Source: Lantana camara
Taxonomy: Eukaryota > Streptophyta > Magnoliopsida > Lamiales > Verbenaceae
Assembly: GCA_037501455.1 (NCBI GenBank)
Contig: CM074861.1
Span: 100,293,001 to 100,357,000, forward strand
Direction: 5' to 3'
Length of the DNA: 64,000 nucleotides
Part shown: positions 44,030-56,325 of the stretch, piece after piece
Numbering within the stretch: the stretch's first letter is position 1
Layout of the letters: each line of letters starts with the position of its first letter
Notes under the pieces: model-generated
The model's database searches: none
Told to the model about the DNA's origin: nothing
What the model saw: only the letters and a program-made list of their open reading frames with translations
Position numbers and translations under genes: made by a program

Positions 44030-47000
44030 TGGCAACGAAACCAAGCTGGGCATGAGTAGGGGTAAAGTTGAACCAAAGCTTACTTCTGTAGATGCCATGA
44101 TCGATAAAATGACTGGAGCAATATTCATTTTTCAGATAGTTGTTGTTATAGTTCTTGGAATAGCTGGTAATGTTTGGAAGGATACAAAAGCGAGGAAGGT
44201 GTGTGGTTAAGACAGTTGTTATGTTCCATGTTGTTCCTGTTTCTGGTGTAGTAATACACAAACATGTTCATGATGATAAGGGATAAATCTTGAAAAGGTA
44301 TATAGTTTCACAGCAAGGGAAATCCCTTGGGGATGATATTTCTGAAACAACTTTTTGTGGAACTTAACTATATATCTTAGGGAAGCTTATTCAAGTACAT
44401 GCTGGAGGTCGCGAAATAATGCTGCCCTATATCGACTTTTTACATGAAATTCCTGCCATGCTATCCTTTATAGTTTGTGAATCTCAAATTCATTAACTAC
44501 CTAATTCAGACAATCTTGTTCCATTTTTTGTAGTTAAGGTATGTTGGATATCCAAAGGAAGGTCCTTGGTATGAACACCTGGTTATCCCTCTTCGATTTG
44601 AACTGCTTTGCTCCATTATGATTCTTATATCTATTAAGGTAACCTTTAAGGTTTCTAGTAATTTATTTTTCATAGTTTTCCTATTGATTCCTGGCTTTTC
44701 TCTTAGCCTCTTTGTAAGGAATGCTGGGTTTTAAAGCCATCAAAAGCTTTTCAACATTTTTATATTTAATGAAATTGTTCTGGGAGATTTTTTCTTTTTC
44801 CATTTGTTCCATGATGTTTGATGGTTTGCTTCATGTAGTTGCAATTTATTTTGGAATCTGCTAGGACTTTCACATTATCTCTGAAAAGGGTGTGCTCCTT
44901 TATGTTTCAGGTTTCCTTGGATCATGTTAAAGGCTTATATGCAAAATTCATTGATTGGGATGATCAGAAACAGGCACTCGGTTCCATGCAGCCAAGTAAG
45001 ATACTCTAGATGCACTAAAGATGTACCTGTTGCTTGACTACGCACATCGGTTTTGGTTTATTTTATTCTGCTTCTTGTAGCTGGCAGGCGGCAGCTCAGC
45101 GATTAGAATTGGGGCAAGTTGAGTATATAATGACAGATAATATGGGAACCCTCACAGAAATAAAATGATCTTCAAGAGATGTCGCATAAATGGAAGATTT
45201 TATGGGAATGAGAGCGGAGATGCTTTGACAGGTAAACCAATGTTTTAGTTGCTCCATATCTTGGCTTTCCGTCCTGTGAAGCTCCATTAGAATGAGTTGT
45301 GATTAATATATGGTCTTGCTTGCGATATGTAGAAAGTTTTACCATGTCATGAAACATAAGTTAAGGATTTTTTTACATAAGATCCTGTGCTCTATAGATC
45401 CAGCGCTGCTTAATGTTGTATCCACTGGCTCTACTGTGATTCGATTCCTAAAGGTCATGTCAACGTGCAATACTGTAATTCCTGTCCAAAGGTAACTTTA
45501 CCATCTGTACTTAACACTGATGATTAGCAGTGTTCTATATGATTTAGAGAAAAGGTTCCTTTCCTGCTAGAAACCTTTAATCGTACACAGTCTTTCTCTA
45601 CAACTTCTACAGCAAAAGTGGAGCAATCTTGTACAAGGCACAATCCCAAGATGAAAGATCTTGTACGCGCTGCTGCACATTTGCATATGGTTCTGTTGGA
45701 CAAAAATGTGAATATTCTTGGTAAGATTCACTGATTTTGCAGTGACGGATCGATGGAGGGATAGGAAGGCCCCTCCCTGAAGAAGTTCATCTGCTACTTT
45801 AGACAAGAGGAAAATCAAAGAATAAAATAGTTTCATGGGTGACTTTTTGTTTTTCGTTTTTCACAACACTAGTCAATTGCAGGAAAAATGCTGGTAGTAT
45901 TGATCTATGAATTTTAGTTATTCTGCTTAATGAACTTCTTAAAATCAGTTTCCCTCTGATGAACTTCTTCAATTTCCACAATATATTATTATTTCTCGCT
46001 GGTTCCAGATCTGCATTGGCTGGTATAAGATAACTGCAAACACTCAACCGATGCATCTTTAGCCAGATATTTATCTCATAATTTATTCTTTCAATATTTA
46101 TGACTGGCCGTGAAATATTTAAAAATATTTGTTAGATTCACTTCTTTTGGACTGCTGAAAGAGTTGATATTCCATAAGATGGAGCCGTCGTAATATCTTA
46201 AAATGAAGTTTGTTTCAGGGCAACAGATAAGGACTTATGCAGAAGCCGTGGAACAGCATGCTCAAAGAGGCTACTAGTACGCTAGTTGACGGAGAAGTAA
46301 CACAAATCTTACACTTCGGGGTTTTCCTCATCTTAATGTATGTTCATTTTCATTAGAAATAATAAGTACTGTATTTTGCAGTGGAGAGTAACCGAAGTCT
46401 GCCAAAGATTGAGCGTGACTTAGAGGTTCTTGCTGTTGCTGCCATAAAGGATCGCCTTCAGGTGATTCTGTTTGCTTAGGGAACATCTCTTGAGCAGTTG
46501 GATTGCTACGAATAATATTTTTGAGCTTTTATTTTCCCACTTATTATACCCTTTTGACTCTGTTGCCAAAGAAATTTACTTGCACCGTTATCAATTTTGC
46601 AATAATCCAGGATGGTGTGCCTGAAACAATACTCATAGGAAAGCAGGAATAAATTTTTGGATGCTGACTGGAGACAAGCTGAGCACTGTATACAAATTGC
46701 TCTTTCTTGCAATTTTGTCTCTCCAGGTGATCTAATCAACTGTTTCATATTTCTAAAGTATAATTTCTTGGAAAAGTGATCCCTTTTTTCTTAATGCTCG
46801 AAATCTTGGGGTAGGAGACATGTTTCCAGATCACGTGGAGTTCTTGCAGAATTTGGTAAGGGGAAACTTAGTAGCAACGATATGTTGGGACCTTACGATG
46901 AATTGGCAAGATTAAAACACTAAAGCACATAATGTATTTCTTGGTGGCACGATAGTACTTCGGTCTAATTGATTTCACTGATTAGAAGCTATCTTGATGG

Positions 47001-47480
47001 AAGATCAGAAAGGGAGAGAGTTTTACAGGCATCATAGACAAATGAAGAAAATTAGAACTTCATAGTGGAATGGGCTTCTTGTGCTGGACTAGCTCCGCTT
47101 CGCTAATGTAAGGTGGATTGACTTGTCGGACCATAAGTTTGATGGTTGAATTTTCTCCTCACACTTGTACCTTGACATTTGTTGCTCGACACATACGCTT
47201 GATGCTGCTATATCTTTAGCTTCTACATCATTTTTACATGATCCAGGCTAGTCATATTTCAAACTAGTTTTTCGCTGTTAACAGAGCCTAAAGGTCAGCT
47301 TCTGATGATTAATGGGAAAACCGAGGATGACAGGAGAGGGTTTCGCTCACAAATTCTGAGCCTAAGGTATGATCTTTCCATATTTTGAATTCACCATTGT
47401 TACATGAACCCCAAATGCTGCTAGTCTGAACTGCTTGTTCTTATTTGTTGAATAGGCTCATGACGAAGATACAATCAAAC
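44030..47480 (+). pseudogene. P4-ATPase (ALA2-like aminophospholipid flippase) pseudogene
   Basis: Exon-like blocks occur in the order of ALA2-type flippases: GNETKLGMSRGKVEPKLTSV…FQIVVVIVLGIAGNVWKDT (44030-44200); EGPWYEHLVIPLRFELLCS (44560-44640); VSLDHVKGLYAKFIDWDD (44913-44990); LGQVEYIMTD (45108-45235); TGSTVIRFLKVM (45400-45490); KSGAILYKAQSQDE (45612-45720); RTYAEAVEQHAQRG (46215-46275); WRVTEVCQRL (46381-46460); DGVPETI…INFWMLTGDK (46612-46730); EPKGQLLMINGKTEDD (47285-47370). The phosphorylation motif D-K-T-G-T is D-N-M-G-T, several blocks have frameshifts or stops, and the N-terminus, part of the nucleotide-binding domain and all later membrane helices are missing. Surviving GT/AG borders show it came from a genomic copy, not from a retrocopied mRNA. 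Confidence 0.88.
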
Positions 47481-47939
47481 TGCAGTTACCAAAGTTCATT
47501 TACCAACTGTGAACCATGAAATAAAATAAGAAAAGGATCTTAGAAATCTACCTGGAAAACGTTTGTTTACTCCGTAATAATCTGGTTGTCTGATGAGTTA
47601 GAAATGTGATCATGTTTCTTCTGCTGTCATGAGCCACTATTCCATATCTTTTCTGAACCTCCCATTTCTTTAAATCCTAATCAGATCCACTTATTATTAT
47701 AAGTATGCACCTTTCAATTAGATCCTGTGATTTTTTAGCAGACAACATTTAGGCCAAACTTTACTAACCGTAACTGGTATTATGCACTAGATTTTTTAAC
47801 TGGTGAAAACTTAAGGCCTGGGACTTACGCCCCAATGTTTACATGTATCTTCATGTTCTGAAGAAGTTAATGGAATATGTGAATGATATTTTGTTTCTCT
47901 CATCATTCTGAGTATCTTGGCATGTCATGTATTATCTAT

Positions 47940-48096
47940 TCTGGAATTTTTTCATGCTCATATCCTCTGGGCTCTCATGAGTCTTTATTTCCTGGTGGGA
48001 TTTCTTGTAACAGATATTCTGGAATTTTTTCATGCTCATATCCTCTGGGCTCTCATGAGTCTTTATTTCCTGGTGGGATTTCTTGTAACAGATTTT
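47940..48096. repeat. 78-bp tandem duplication
   Basis: Two nearly identical copies starting at about 47941 and 48019 (CTGGAATTTTTTCATGCTCA…). They keep frame and give two copies of HAHILWALMSLYFLVGFLVT, a hydrophobic stretch, inside a short open frame (47917-48156) that I cannot tie to any gene. Confidence 0.8.
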
Positions 48097-48106
48097 CCTC
48101 CTCCGG

Positions 48107-48778
48107 AGCAGAATGGTGTGGGCCCAAGCATTATAGTGCGGGAAGAATTAGATTGAATTCTTGTAATTATTGATAATTTAATTATTTAAATACCATATGC
48201 AATATAAAATTTAGATTATTAAATTTTCTTTAAAATTGAGGCGTGAAATATCTAATTATCCAACATATATACATTAAGATATCAGTTATTTGCACCAAAA
48301 GTTATTAAGATATCGGTCATAAATCATAATAGATTCTTTATTTTTTAATTTATATTCATAATTAGTTTTATTGTGAATATAAATTAATTAATTATAACTT
48401 ACTGATTGGGGAAAACATTGATTCATACACTTTACATATGCCAATACTCAATAAATATTTTTCATTAACTTATAGCCAATACAAACTAGTTTCCTATGGG
48501 AATATATCATACATAATCTTCCTTATGTTCCAAGGATTCCCAACTAAATTGCTGCTAAGTACAATACGAACAAGAACTAAACTATTTACAGACACTATGA
48601 GCTTCACTGCTTTAGTATATACAACGAAGCACCATTATCACCAAAGGTAATAGCATTTCCTTTTGGTGATTAAATTTACATGCAGACAGCCAATAACATA
48701 ATATATATATATATATATGTATACAAACAATATATATAGATAGATAGATATATAGAGAGAGAGAGGAGAGAGAGCAAA
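48107..48778. repeat. VPE 3' flank: source-like copy of a segment found three more times
   Basis: Downstream (minus-strand sense) region of the VPE gene. Parts of it recur at 1311-1420, 23524-24046 and 36314-37650. It includes a (TA)n/(GA)n tract (48700-48772) just past the VPE stop codon, probably in the 3' untranslated region. Confidence 0.7.
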
Positions 48779-51700
48779 TCAAGCACTGAAGCCCCTGTGG
48801 AGAGAGCTCCAAGAGTTAGAAGGGAAGCTAGGGCAGGCTTGGGCAGATGCCTCAGCCATCTGCTCAATGCTAACACCGGCGTTGCAGATATTTGCAATGG
48901 CACGCATGTGTTTCATTCCGTACTGGGAAATCGATCCACAATGAGTCTCAAATGTTCTAACCTGTACGCAAGATAAGAGTAGAGCCGTTACTTAGACAGG
49001 AGTACAGCGCAATCAAAATATAGTTCGTCTCACACAAACAAGGTTTCATGTCGAAAACATTAAGGAATTGATGCAAGAGAATCAAAGTGTGATACCTACA
49101 CATACACGAAGATGAAGATGAATAGATGAGTGATGTAGCTTATTAAATCCGACACTCGTGAAAACATCCTTTCTTAGTATGAAATTACAAATACCCCTTC
49201 TTCATTATCAAACTTCAATCAAAATTAGAGAATTGCACTAAGAAAATTGGATGACATGCTGATCTTCTCATACATGCTAGAATAGTTTGAAAAGTTCATG
49301 TTTACTTTAAGGTCGAAGAAGCAACCATGTGGGGTATATGTAATTTGATATCAAGAGGGGATAATTGTGTAATTATCTATAGTTACAGAGGACGGTGTTG
49401 CAACTATTGCTTCCTTTTATGCTGGATGGAGAAAACAGCCGATGAATTTAGAACTTTAATACTCATGATAACAAGATTGAAACACACACACTAAATACTA
49501 AATAGAGCTGAAATAGATGTCTTACAAATGATTTAAGGCAACTCCAATCATCAACAAGAGGCTGACCAGCGGGTCGTACAGAGTTGAGCACTTCAGAAGC
49601 CTTCTCCATTCCAAAAAGAAGTTTTCCAATAAGTCCAATACTGTTATCGACGTGTGTTCGGTGTGCCATTGCTTCAGTAAGCTGCTTTTGAGCTTCAAAT
49701 TTCCTAGTAGAGCCCTCATGAGCTTTACGGAACTGCAAGTCAAGAAGTGATTTTAACAACCAAGCTCATTAGAAAAGACACATATCCACTATACATGCAG
49801 CAAAAACAGAGCAGCCTTCAAATTTTATATACTGCGCTATGCATTTTGTTAAACTACAATAATACTTGATTTTGAATTGAAATTGTGCAGATACCTTATG
49901 CCAGAAATGTAGAAGATCCGCATCTCGTTGGTTAACAGCTTTTGAAGATGGCCTAAGAGAATGTTCATCAATAAAAGTGAAATTATCATTTGCAGGATTT
50001 GTACCCATGTACATAAAAAGACTCTCCACGTTCAACTTCAGATCGCCGTACTGCATAACATGTGAGCCATAAAACGAATCTCCAGTTGCCGTCCGTTTCT
50101 TAACCTGAGAATGAAAATGGGAACAGAATAATTTGTAAAGTGAAAATTAGCAACATTTTTGTCCCTAACAAACTGCTCAACAGAACAAAGTTTTACATTA
50201 TCTTACCAATTCGTATTGTTGCTTTAAAGATTCGGTCCGAAGATTATGGATATCACTGTTCATATTAATGTCAGGATATTAGTAAAGATCAAACATAAAA
50301 ATTGAAGTATTTGTTTCAGCCTAAATATACAAAAGAACCCTGCAAACTACATTATCAGCAATTAAATGTTATCTTTTTCTTCTAACTGTTGCTGTTTAAA
50401 TAATTACTAACCAAATATTAGAAAATAATTGCACACATCATACCAGTCTTCCATCCAGGCAACACTATACAAGTCACCCAAGCAGGTATCATATTCAGGG
50501 GGAGGACTAGGGTACTCTCCTGGGCAGTAGGTTCCCCAGCTACTCTCATCGGCATTTGATGCCGTAGTCGCATATATATTCAACCCTTCTGGAAGAAGAC
50601 CTTCAAATATACTTCCAGCTTCACAAGCTTCTAGGTAAAATACCTAGAATATAAACGATAAACTTCAGATCTTGCTTTAGAGATAAACGGATGTCAATAA
50701 ATTGGAAAGCAACAATTAATTTACCAAGCTCTTATATGTTCCAGAAGCATGCTTCTTTTTCAAGACATTGTTGAGATCATCTGCATATATGTAAGGGCCG
50801 GCGGGCATCCCTGAAAATTAAGCAATAATAACATCATGAATAAGCAACTCTCATTAAGAAACAGAAAATGTGCCGTAAAAATCATTACTGAAAATTATCA
50901 AACAGAAACAAGCTACTAACCGAGGATTCCAGGACCACCATGATCTGTATAATATACGAAGATGTGATCATTTGGACCACTATCGATAACCTTTCCACTG
51001 CCTCCTGTTAATGCAGATTTGTCCCCAAGAAGCACAGCGTAGAAGTTGTGGGCTGTAACTTCATCTCCAACATAATCCTGTCTCAAAAACACACCATGTT
51101 AGTATTTCATAATTTAACAAACACGCACAAAAAGATTGTAAGTTTACGACACGAACCTTTGGAACGCCCTTGTAGACATCGCTGCCTTGAGGGTGGTTAA
51201 TGATGACACCAGGCCTAGGGTTCTCATAACTGTAGGCAATATCATCATACATCATAACAACAATATTTTCATCCTTCAGTCCACCTCTCTTTAAGATTTG
51301 ATAGGCGTGGCAAACATCGGCCTGGTAGAAAACAAAAAGGCCTTATATAGTCAATAAATATGTCTGTGTAATATGTATATAGTAATTTACTGAAGAAAAT
51401 CCATAGAGAAAGTAAAACAGAGGAATCTGGGACAGAATGTTAGTGTTAGCGTTAGCCGCAGTGGGGAGCCACTCTTTCTTGAGGGGGGTTCAATTTTTTA
51501 TTTTTTTTTATTATTATGTATATGTATATATAGAGATATTTATTTATGTAATTTTATGGAATTTTTCATTATTGACCCCACTCACAAAAATTAAAATTAA
51601 TACTAGTGAAGATCAATATAGTAAATTATTTACCACCCTTTAATATTATGCTTTGATCGACCCTCATCCCCTAAATAAAATTTTTGGCTCCGCCTCTGGT

Positions 51701-52909
51701 CAGCCGGTCCACTTCCATATCTTGTCAAGAGAAAGTATATGACTAATGACTACTAATTTTTGTGGGCCTTCTTATCTATAACTTTGCAAGGTTAGCTGGT
51801 TGGAAACTTTCATGAATCTCAGATTGCTTCAAACGAAAGTAATTCTTAGCTGGGTGGCCCCAGTCTCTCATCTACATCAGGCCTCCTCCACAGAGTACAC
51901 AATCAGTATAATTTTATCATCTCTTTCTTATTTTATGTTTTTCGTTTCTCAATAATTATAGAAATTTAAAAAATATAGTCTTTTTGTAATCATCAATAAA
52001 ATTAAGTAATTTCTTTTGAAATTACCAGTCTAGGTCCACAATTGAAAATTAAAAATAAAATTGAAATTACAACAACAAAAATAAAAAAACATTCAAAGTT
52101 AATGAAAAAACTAAGAAAAATAAAAGTTGAAAAATAAAAAGATACACATATCATGTTTGGCACCTAACTCTAGTACGAAAGTAAGAAAATACCCATTTTA
52201 CAACATCATTTAGGATGGTATCGTCACCATCAAGTTACTTATGGACAAAGTCAGTTGTATCCCAACAGAAAAAGGCAAAAACACAGGAAAGCATTGATGA
52301 AGACACATAGCAAGTAGAATTACAGGGGGGAAATATGTACCGAAAAAACATAACCGTCTTCAGAAAATGAAGATTCATAAGTCAAAACTACGGGAAAAAA
52401 TTGAACAAACACCAATTGAAAATAAAAAAACTTAGCTACTCCTGATCTACCACGACGTGATGCTCGTATATACAGAACAGAACAGAACAGTTGCGAAATC
52501 AAACTTTAAAAAATATAAAACTGCAATCAGCCATGCTCACTGCTCAGAAACGAGGGAAAAAACACGCAACGCAGCGAATTTCAGTACCAATCAGCCATGA
52601 ACAACAAAACTAAACTCCGCGCTTCAAAATCATCTCCAACAACACAATCGCCGATACAATCAAACAACTCAAAAAATCGATAAATCAAAAGAGCTCAATC
52701 ACCTGATGCCTGTAATTCCAGTAACCGGAGGAGCCTGCCAACAGCACCGCCCATCTGGTTCCGACGGAATCCTCCTCTTCTCCTCCGCCGCCGAAGAAGC
52801 GGCGAGCTTCGGACGGAAGCCTGATGAAATCATCGCGGCCATCAGCAACGGTGAGGATCGAGAGCGCAAGGAGGAACAGTGCACCGGCGATGTAGCGTAC
52901 CATCATCAC
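48779..52909 (-). CDS. VPE: Vacuolar processing enzyme (legumain, asparaginyl endopeptidase), nine exons, 487 aa
   Basis: Exons on the minus strand: 52909-52703, 51321-51157, 51077-50921, 50810-50725, 50643-50444, 50255-50207, 50104-49895, 49732-49526, 48961-48779. All introns have GT/AG borders and phases join to one 487-codon frame, a normal length for plant VPEs. Residues 1-24 form a signal peptide ([18 protein letters not shown]), followed by a short propeptide and [26 protein letters not shown]. Catalytic His lies in YYTDHGGPG and catalytic Cys in LEACEAGS (usually E-S-G). The C-terminal inhibitory propeptide ends SLHRGFSA. VPEs are C13 cysteine proteases that cut after Asn/Asp, mature seed storage and vacuolar proteins and act in plant cell death; the C-terminal sequence ([17 protein letters not shown]…[10 protein letters not shown]) is most like the seed-type beta-VPE group. 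It seems intact. Intron 1 carries a small hAT element. Confidence 0.95.
51451..51706. mobile_element. 240-bp hAT-like MITE in VPE intron 1
   Basis: The element is 51459-51698, with ends CAGTGGGGAGCCA and GGCTCCGCCTCTG (imperfect inverted repeat) and near-identical 8-bp flanks GTTAGCCG (51451-51458) and GTCAGCCG (51699-51706). It lies in the largest intron, away from both splice sites. Confidence 0.75.
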
Positions 52910-53013
52910 CTACAGTGGGGAGTGGGGACTGGGGAAGGAAAAACTCTTTTATATAATAATAATTTCTTTCGAAATAATTGAGTTTGGTTGGGCTGTGAAG
53001 TGTATTAGAAGCG

Positions 53014-53025
53014 GTATTTATAAAA
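53014..53025 (-). promoter_or_regulatory. TATA box of the VPE gene
   Basis: Read on the minus strand: TTTATAAATACC, about 110 bp before the ATG at 52909, giving a leader of roughly 75-80 bp if transcription starts about 30 bp downstream. Confidence 0.7.
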
Positions 53026-53417
53026 GAGTTTTTGACTAAAGGAGGAGATAGGCTTATTTAATCGATGACGTATGCATTAAGGTTGGTGATGGTGTTCCTC
53101 TGCTGCGCGGGTGCATGCTATGCGCGTGGACATCACTCACCAGTTGGAATTAATTAGTAGTTAAAAATTGCATTAATATTGTTATTAACGTTTAACCCTT
53201 TTTTTAATCGCCGGAATATTTGAGTGATTAGAGGAGGGCCAAAAGATTGTGAACTCTAATTAAAGTATTTATAATTTGTTGTTTTTTATTTCGATAATCA
53301 ATCGCTTTTACAGGACCAATTCCTTGGGTGGCGATTGATTAATGAAGTTGATTAGCCGGTGTGGGTCCCACTTTGTGTGCTCGCCTAAACCAACCGATTA
53401 GTGTCTTGTAGACTGTA

Positions 53418-53481
53418 GTAGTGTGGTACTGTACTGTGACTATGTTGCAGTAGTGTGGTACTGTACTGTGACTATGTTGCA
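53418..53481. repeat. 32-bp perfect tandem duplication upstream of VPE
   Basis: Two identical copies of a 32-bp unit starting GTAGTGTGGTACTGTACTGT, at 53418 and 53450, about 400 bp upstream of the VPE TATA box. Confidence 0.92.
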
Positions 53482-53589
53482 TGGCTAGTAAATAGTAATT
53501 CTATTGATTAAAAAATTGGATTAATTATATTTCCTCGTTCGAAATGGGGAAAATCTTTGAATAATACCAAAAAGTTAAAAAAATTTCTT

Positions 53590-53930
53590 TTAGGTCTCCA
53601 GTTTTGAAAAAGTTCTCATTCAATCCCCAATTGAAAAACAAAATTCCTTTTAGGTCCCCACAAACAGTACATGTTCGTACATTGTCTTTAGGAATTGCGT
53701 ACATTTTTTAGGGAATTGCGTATAAAAATCTCAAAATGTCGTATATACGAGATTCCGGGATTTTTATACGCAATTCCCTAAAAAATGTACGCAATTCCTG
53801 AATTATTATACAATCTTGGGGAGTGAAAAGGAATTTTGTTTTTCAATTGGGGAGTGAATACGAACTTTTTCAAAATTGGAGAGTGAAAAGGAAATTCAGT
53901 TTACACTTGGGGATTTTTTAGGAATTATCC
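53590..53930. mobile_element. Palindromic foldback element
   Basis: Two arms (about 53597-53765 and 53755-53885) are near-perfect reverse complements sharing TTTTGAAAAAGTTC, CCAATTGAAAAACAAAATTCC and GGAATTGCGTACATTTTTTA. The palindrome would form a hairpin of more than 100 bp. The exact ends and target duplication were not fixed. Confidence 0.75.
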
Positions 53931-54069
53931 GTTCAAAATATTGCTTTTTTTAATACTTTTCTAACCCAACTTTCTAATTCTAATGTTGTCGAACGTTATC
54001 CGATAAGTATTATACTTTAGTACTTCAAATATTTTTTCGATCATTCTAATACTTCTCTTAATAACAAAA

Positions 54070-54300
54070 GATAATTTAACAACACTTTTCGCCCAAAAAA
54101 TAAGTTTGTAGAGATAAAAATAAGATAAATGTAATTTAAGATCAAATCCTACTATTAAAAGATGTATTTCTTTGGTGGAAAAAAAAAAGGTAATTTAACA
54201 ACACAATACTTTTTGCTCAAAAAATAAGTTTATAGAGATAGAATTAGGACATATGCAAATTAAGATCACATCCTACGATTAAAAAGATTCATTTTGGTGA
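54070..54300. repeat. Imperfect tandem duplication of about 120 bp
   Basis: AATTTAACAACAC…AAAAAATAAGTTT.TAGAGATA…TTAAGATCA.ATCCTAC occurs at about 54072 and 54193 in the same orientation. Confidence 0.7.
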
Positions 54301-54719
54301 AATATGTTCATGATTATTACTAAACTGCAATATTTGTCGTACTTCAAGTAGCAATAGGTAACATTAGAAATTGCGGTAGCAAAGTGCAAAAAAGACGATA
54401 CTTTAGATTGGAAAATGTAATTAACCCTAAAAGATTTTATACGGTAGTAATCTATGACACGAACACTTTTAAAAACATTATTTTGGTGTGGCGTGGCGTA
54501 TCAGATACTCGTATTGGACATTGTATCCTACACACTTCACATGGAAAATTTTAAAAAATATGTATGTCGTCGTATTCGTCTCGTACCGCCATATCCGTAT
54601 TCGTGCATTATATAGTAGTAATAAAATCCAACTCCACTGAAAAACAAATAAAATTTTATTTGGAAAAAACATATTTAAAAATAGGTACAAAAAGAGATAA
54701 CAATATGAGCATTAGAAAA

Positions 54720-54743
54720 GGGGGGGGGGGGGGGGGGGGGGGG
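54720..54743 (+). repeat. Poly(G) tract of 24 bases
   Basis: Uninterrupted G run in otherwise AT-rich DNA. It may form G-quadruplex structures; sequencing length errors are likely at such a site. Confidence 0.9.
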
Positions 54744-55611
54744 TGCTGCTTATGGATGCAGACTATATTTGTTTGGAAATAGGATAATCTACTTTATTTT
54801 TTCCAAATACAATAATATATTTTTACATCTTATAAGGTGTTTTTAGATATTATAAGAGGATAGGCTATCAAAATTGTTGTATAAGAAAACAAATAACTTG
54901 TAAGATGTTAGCGAGAATTGTTGTGTATTTAAAATAATAAAAAAAAGGAGAATATGTTAAAATATTAAAATAAGTTGGTATTTCTCGACTTATTTAAAAT
55001 AATTTACAAGTTACTCAACATCTTATATTTAATATATTACAATCTCGGGTTTTTTCTATAAATATTTGGCCATATATAGCAAGTTTATTATATTTTTGTG
55101 AGATATTCCCAAAAAAAAAAAAAAAAAAAAGGAATGAAAAAGTACCAGTTTCATGTTTTTCTTTAATTTTAGTTTCCTTCCTAGTAATTTTAGAAATAAG
55201 TTGAAATAAAACCGGTTATGGTGAAATCTTTTTCATAGTTTTCTTTTATTTTAATTTACTTTCTTTATATTTTACAAAAATAAAAAAATTAAAATTAAAA
55301 CCAATTACGGCTTATGGTGTCCCTAAAATCAATTTCATTAAAAATCCTAAAAAAAATAGGCACTGTAGCATGTTAATTATAAACTTATAATGTAATTGCT
55401 TATCCGACTTACAATAGATTTGAAATACTTCTGGAAAGGACCATAGATTTGTAATAAGTGTCCAAGAGTAAAATAATTTTAGGAAAAAAACCAATCTCTT
55501 TTAATAAAACATTTGTCAAATACCATATAAAAACTTTTAAAAACCTAAATGACAAACTATTTTCCGTTGATATAGATTTTTGAAACAATTCTAAAATTGG
55601 TATCCTTTTTT

Positions 55612-55896
55612 GGGTATATTGCACTTTTAATGCATTTTTTTAGTGTAGTACAAGTTTGGGGTTTTCCGTTTTTTGGAAAAGCGGAATCACTGTAGCGAAT
55701 AGTGATTTCGCTTTTTTGAAAAACGGATTTAACAAAAAATTTATTAGTGTGTACATTGCAATCATAAATTTTTTTGTTAAATCCGCTTTAAAAAAAAACG
55801 GAATCACTATTCACTACAGTGATTCCGCTTTTCCAAAAAACAGAAAACCCCAGAATTGTAATACACCAAAATAATATATTAAAAGTAGAATATATC
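55612..55896. mobile_element. Palindromic MITE, about 285 bp
   Basis: The arms share AGTGTAGTAC / GTAATACACC, GGGGTTTTCCGTTTTTTGG, AAGCGGAATCACTGTAG and AACGGATTTAACAAAAAA in mirror order around 55760. The outermost ends (GGGTATATT / GATATATT) are imperfect. Target duplication unresolved because of the A-rich right flank. Confidence 0.78.
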
Positions 55897-55935
55897 AAAA
55901 AAAAAAAAAAAAAGACACCAAAATTAGAAACAAAA

Positions 55936-56325
55936 AGGGGTAATTTGAGAAAACTCCCCAATTGTATAGTCAAATTTTAGTTTGTTCCTCAGGTCTAAAA
56001 AAATTTTAGTTCACTCCCCAATTCACATGCATAATTTGAGTTAGCTCCCCAATTTTGGGGGCATATACTACATATGGCGATTTAGATACACCATATGACG
56101 ATTTATGTACACGATTCTTGAGTTTTATTAAACATGCATAATCGTGTACCGAATTCGTCATATGGTGTATCTAAATCGCCATATGTGGTATCTGCCCCCA
56201 AAATTGGGGAGCTAATTCAAATTATGCATGTGAATTGGGGAGTTAACTAAAATTTTTTTAGACCTGAGGAGCAAACTAAAAAATTTTCAACCCATAGAAA
56301 ACTCCCCAAAAAAAAAAACCTAGAT
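55936..56325. mobile_element. Foldback MITE, family 1 copy (older)
   Basis: Mirror arms with AATTTGAGAAAACTCCCC, GGTCTAAAAAAATTTTAGTT, CTCCCCAATTTTGGGGGCA and CATATGGCGATTTAGATACA. It is the same family as 58278-58586. The right end has diverged, so no target duplication is readable. Confidence 0.8.
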
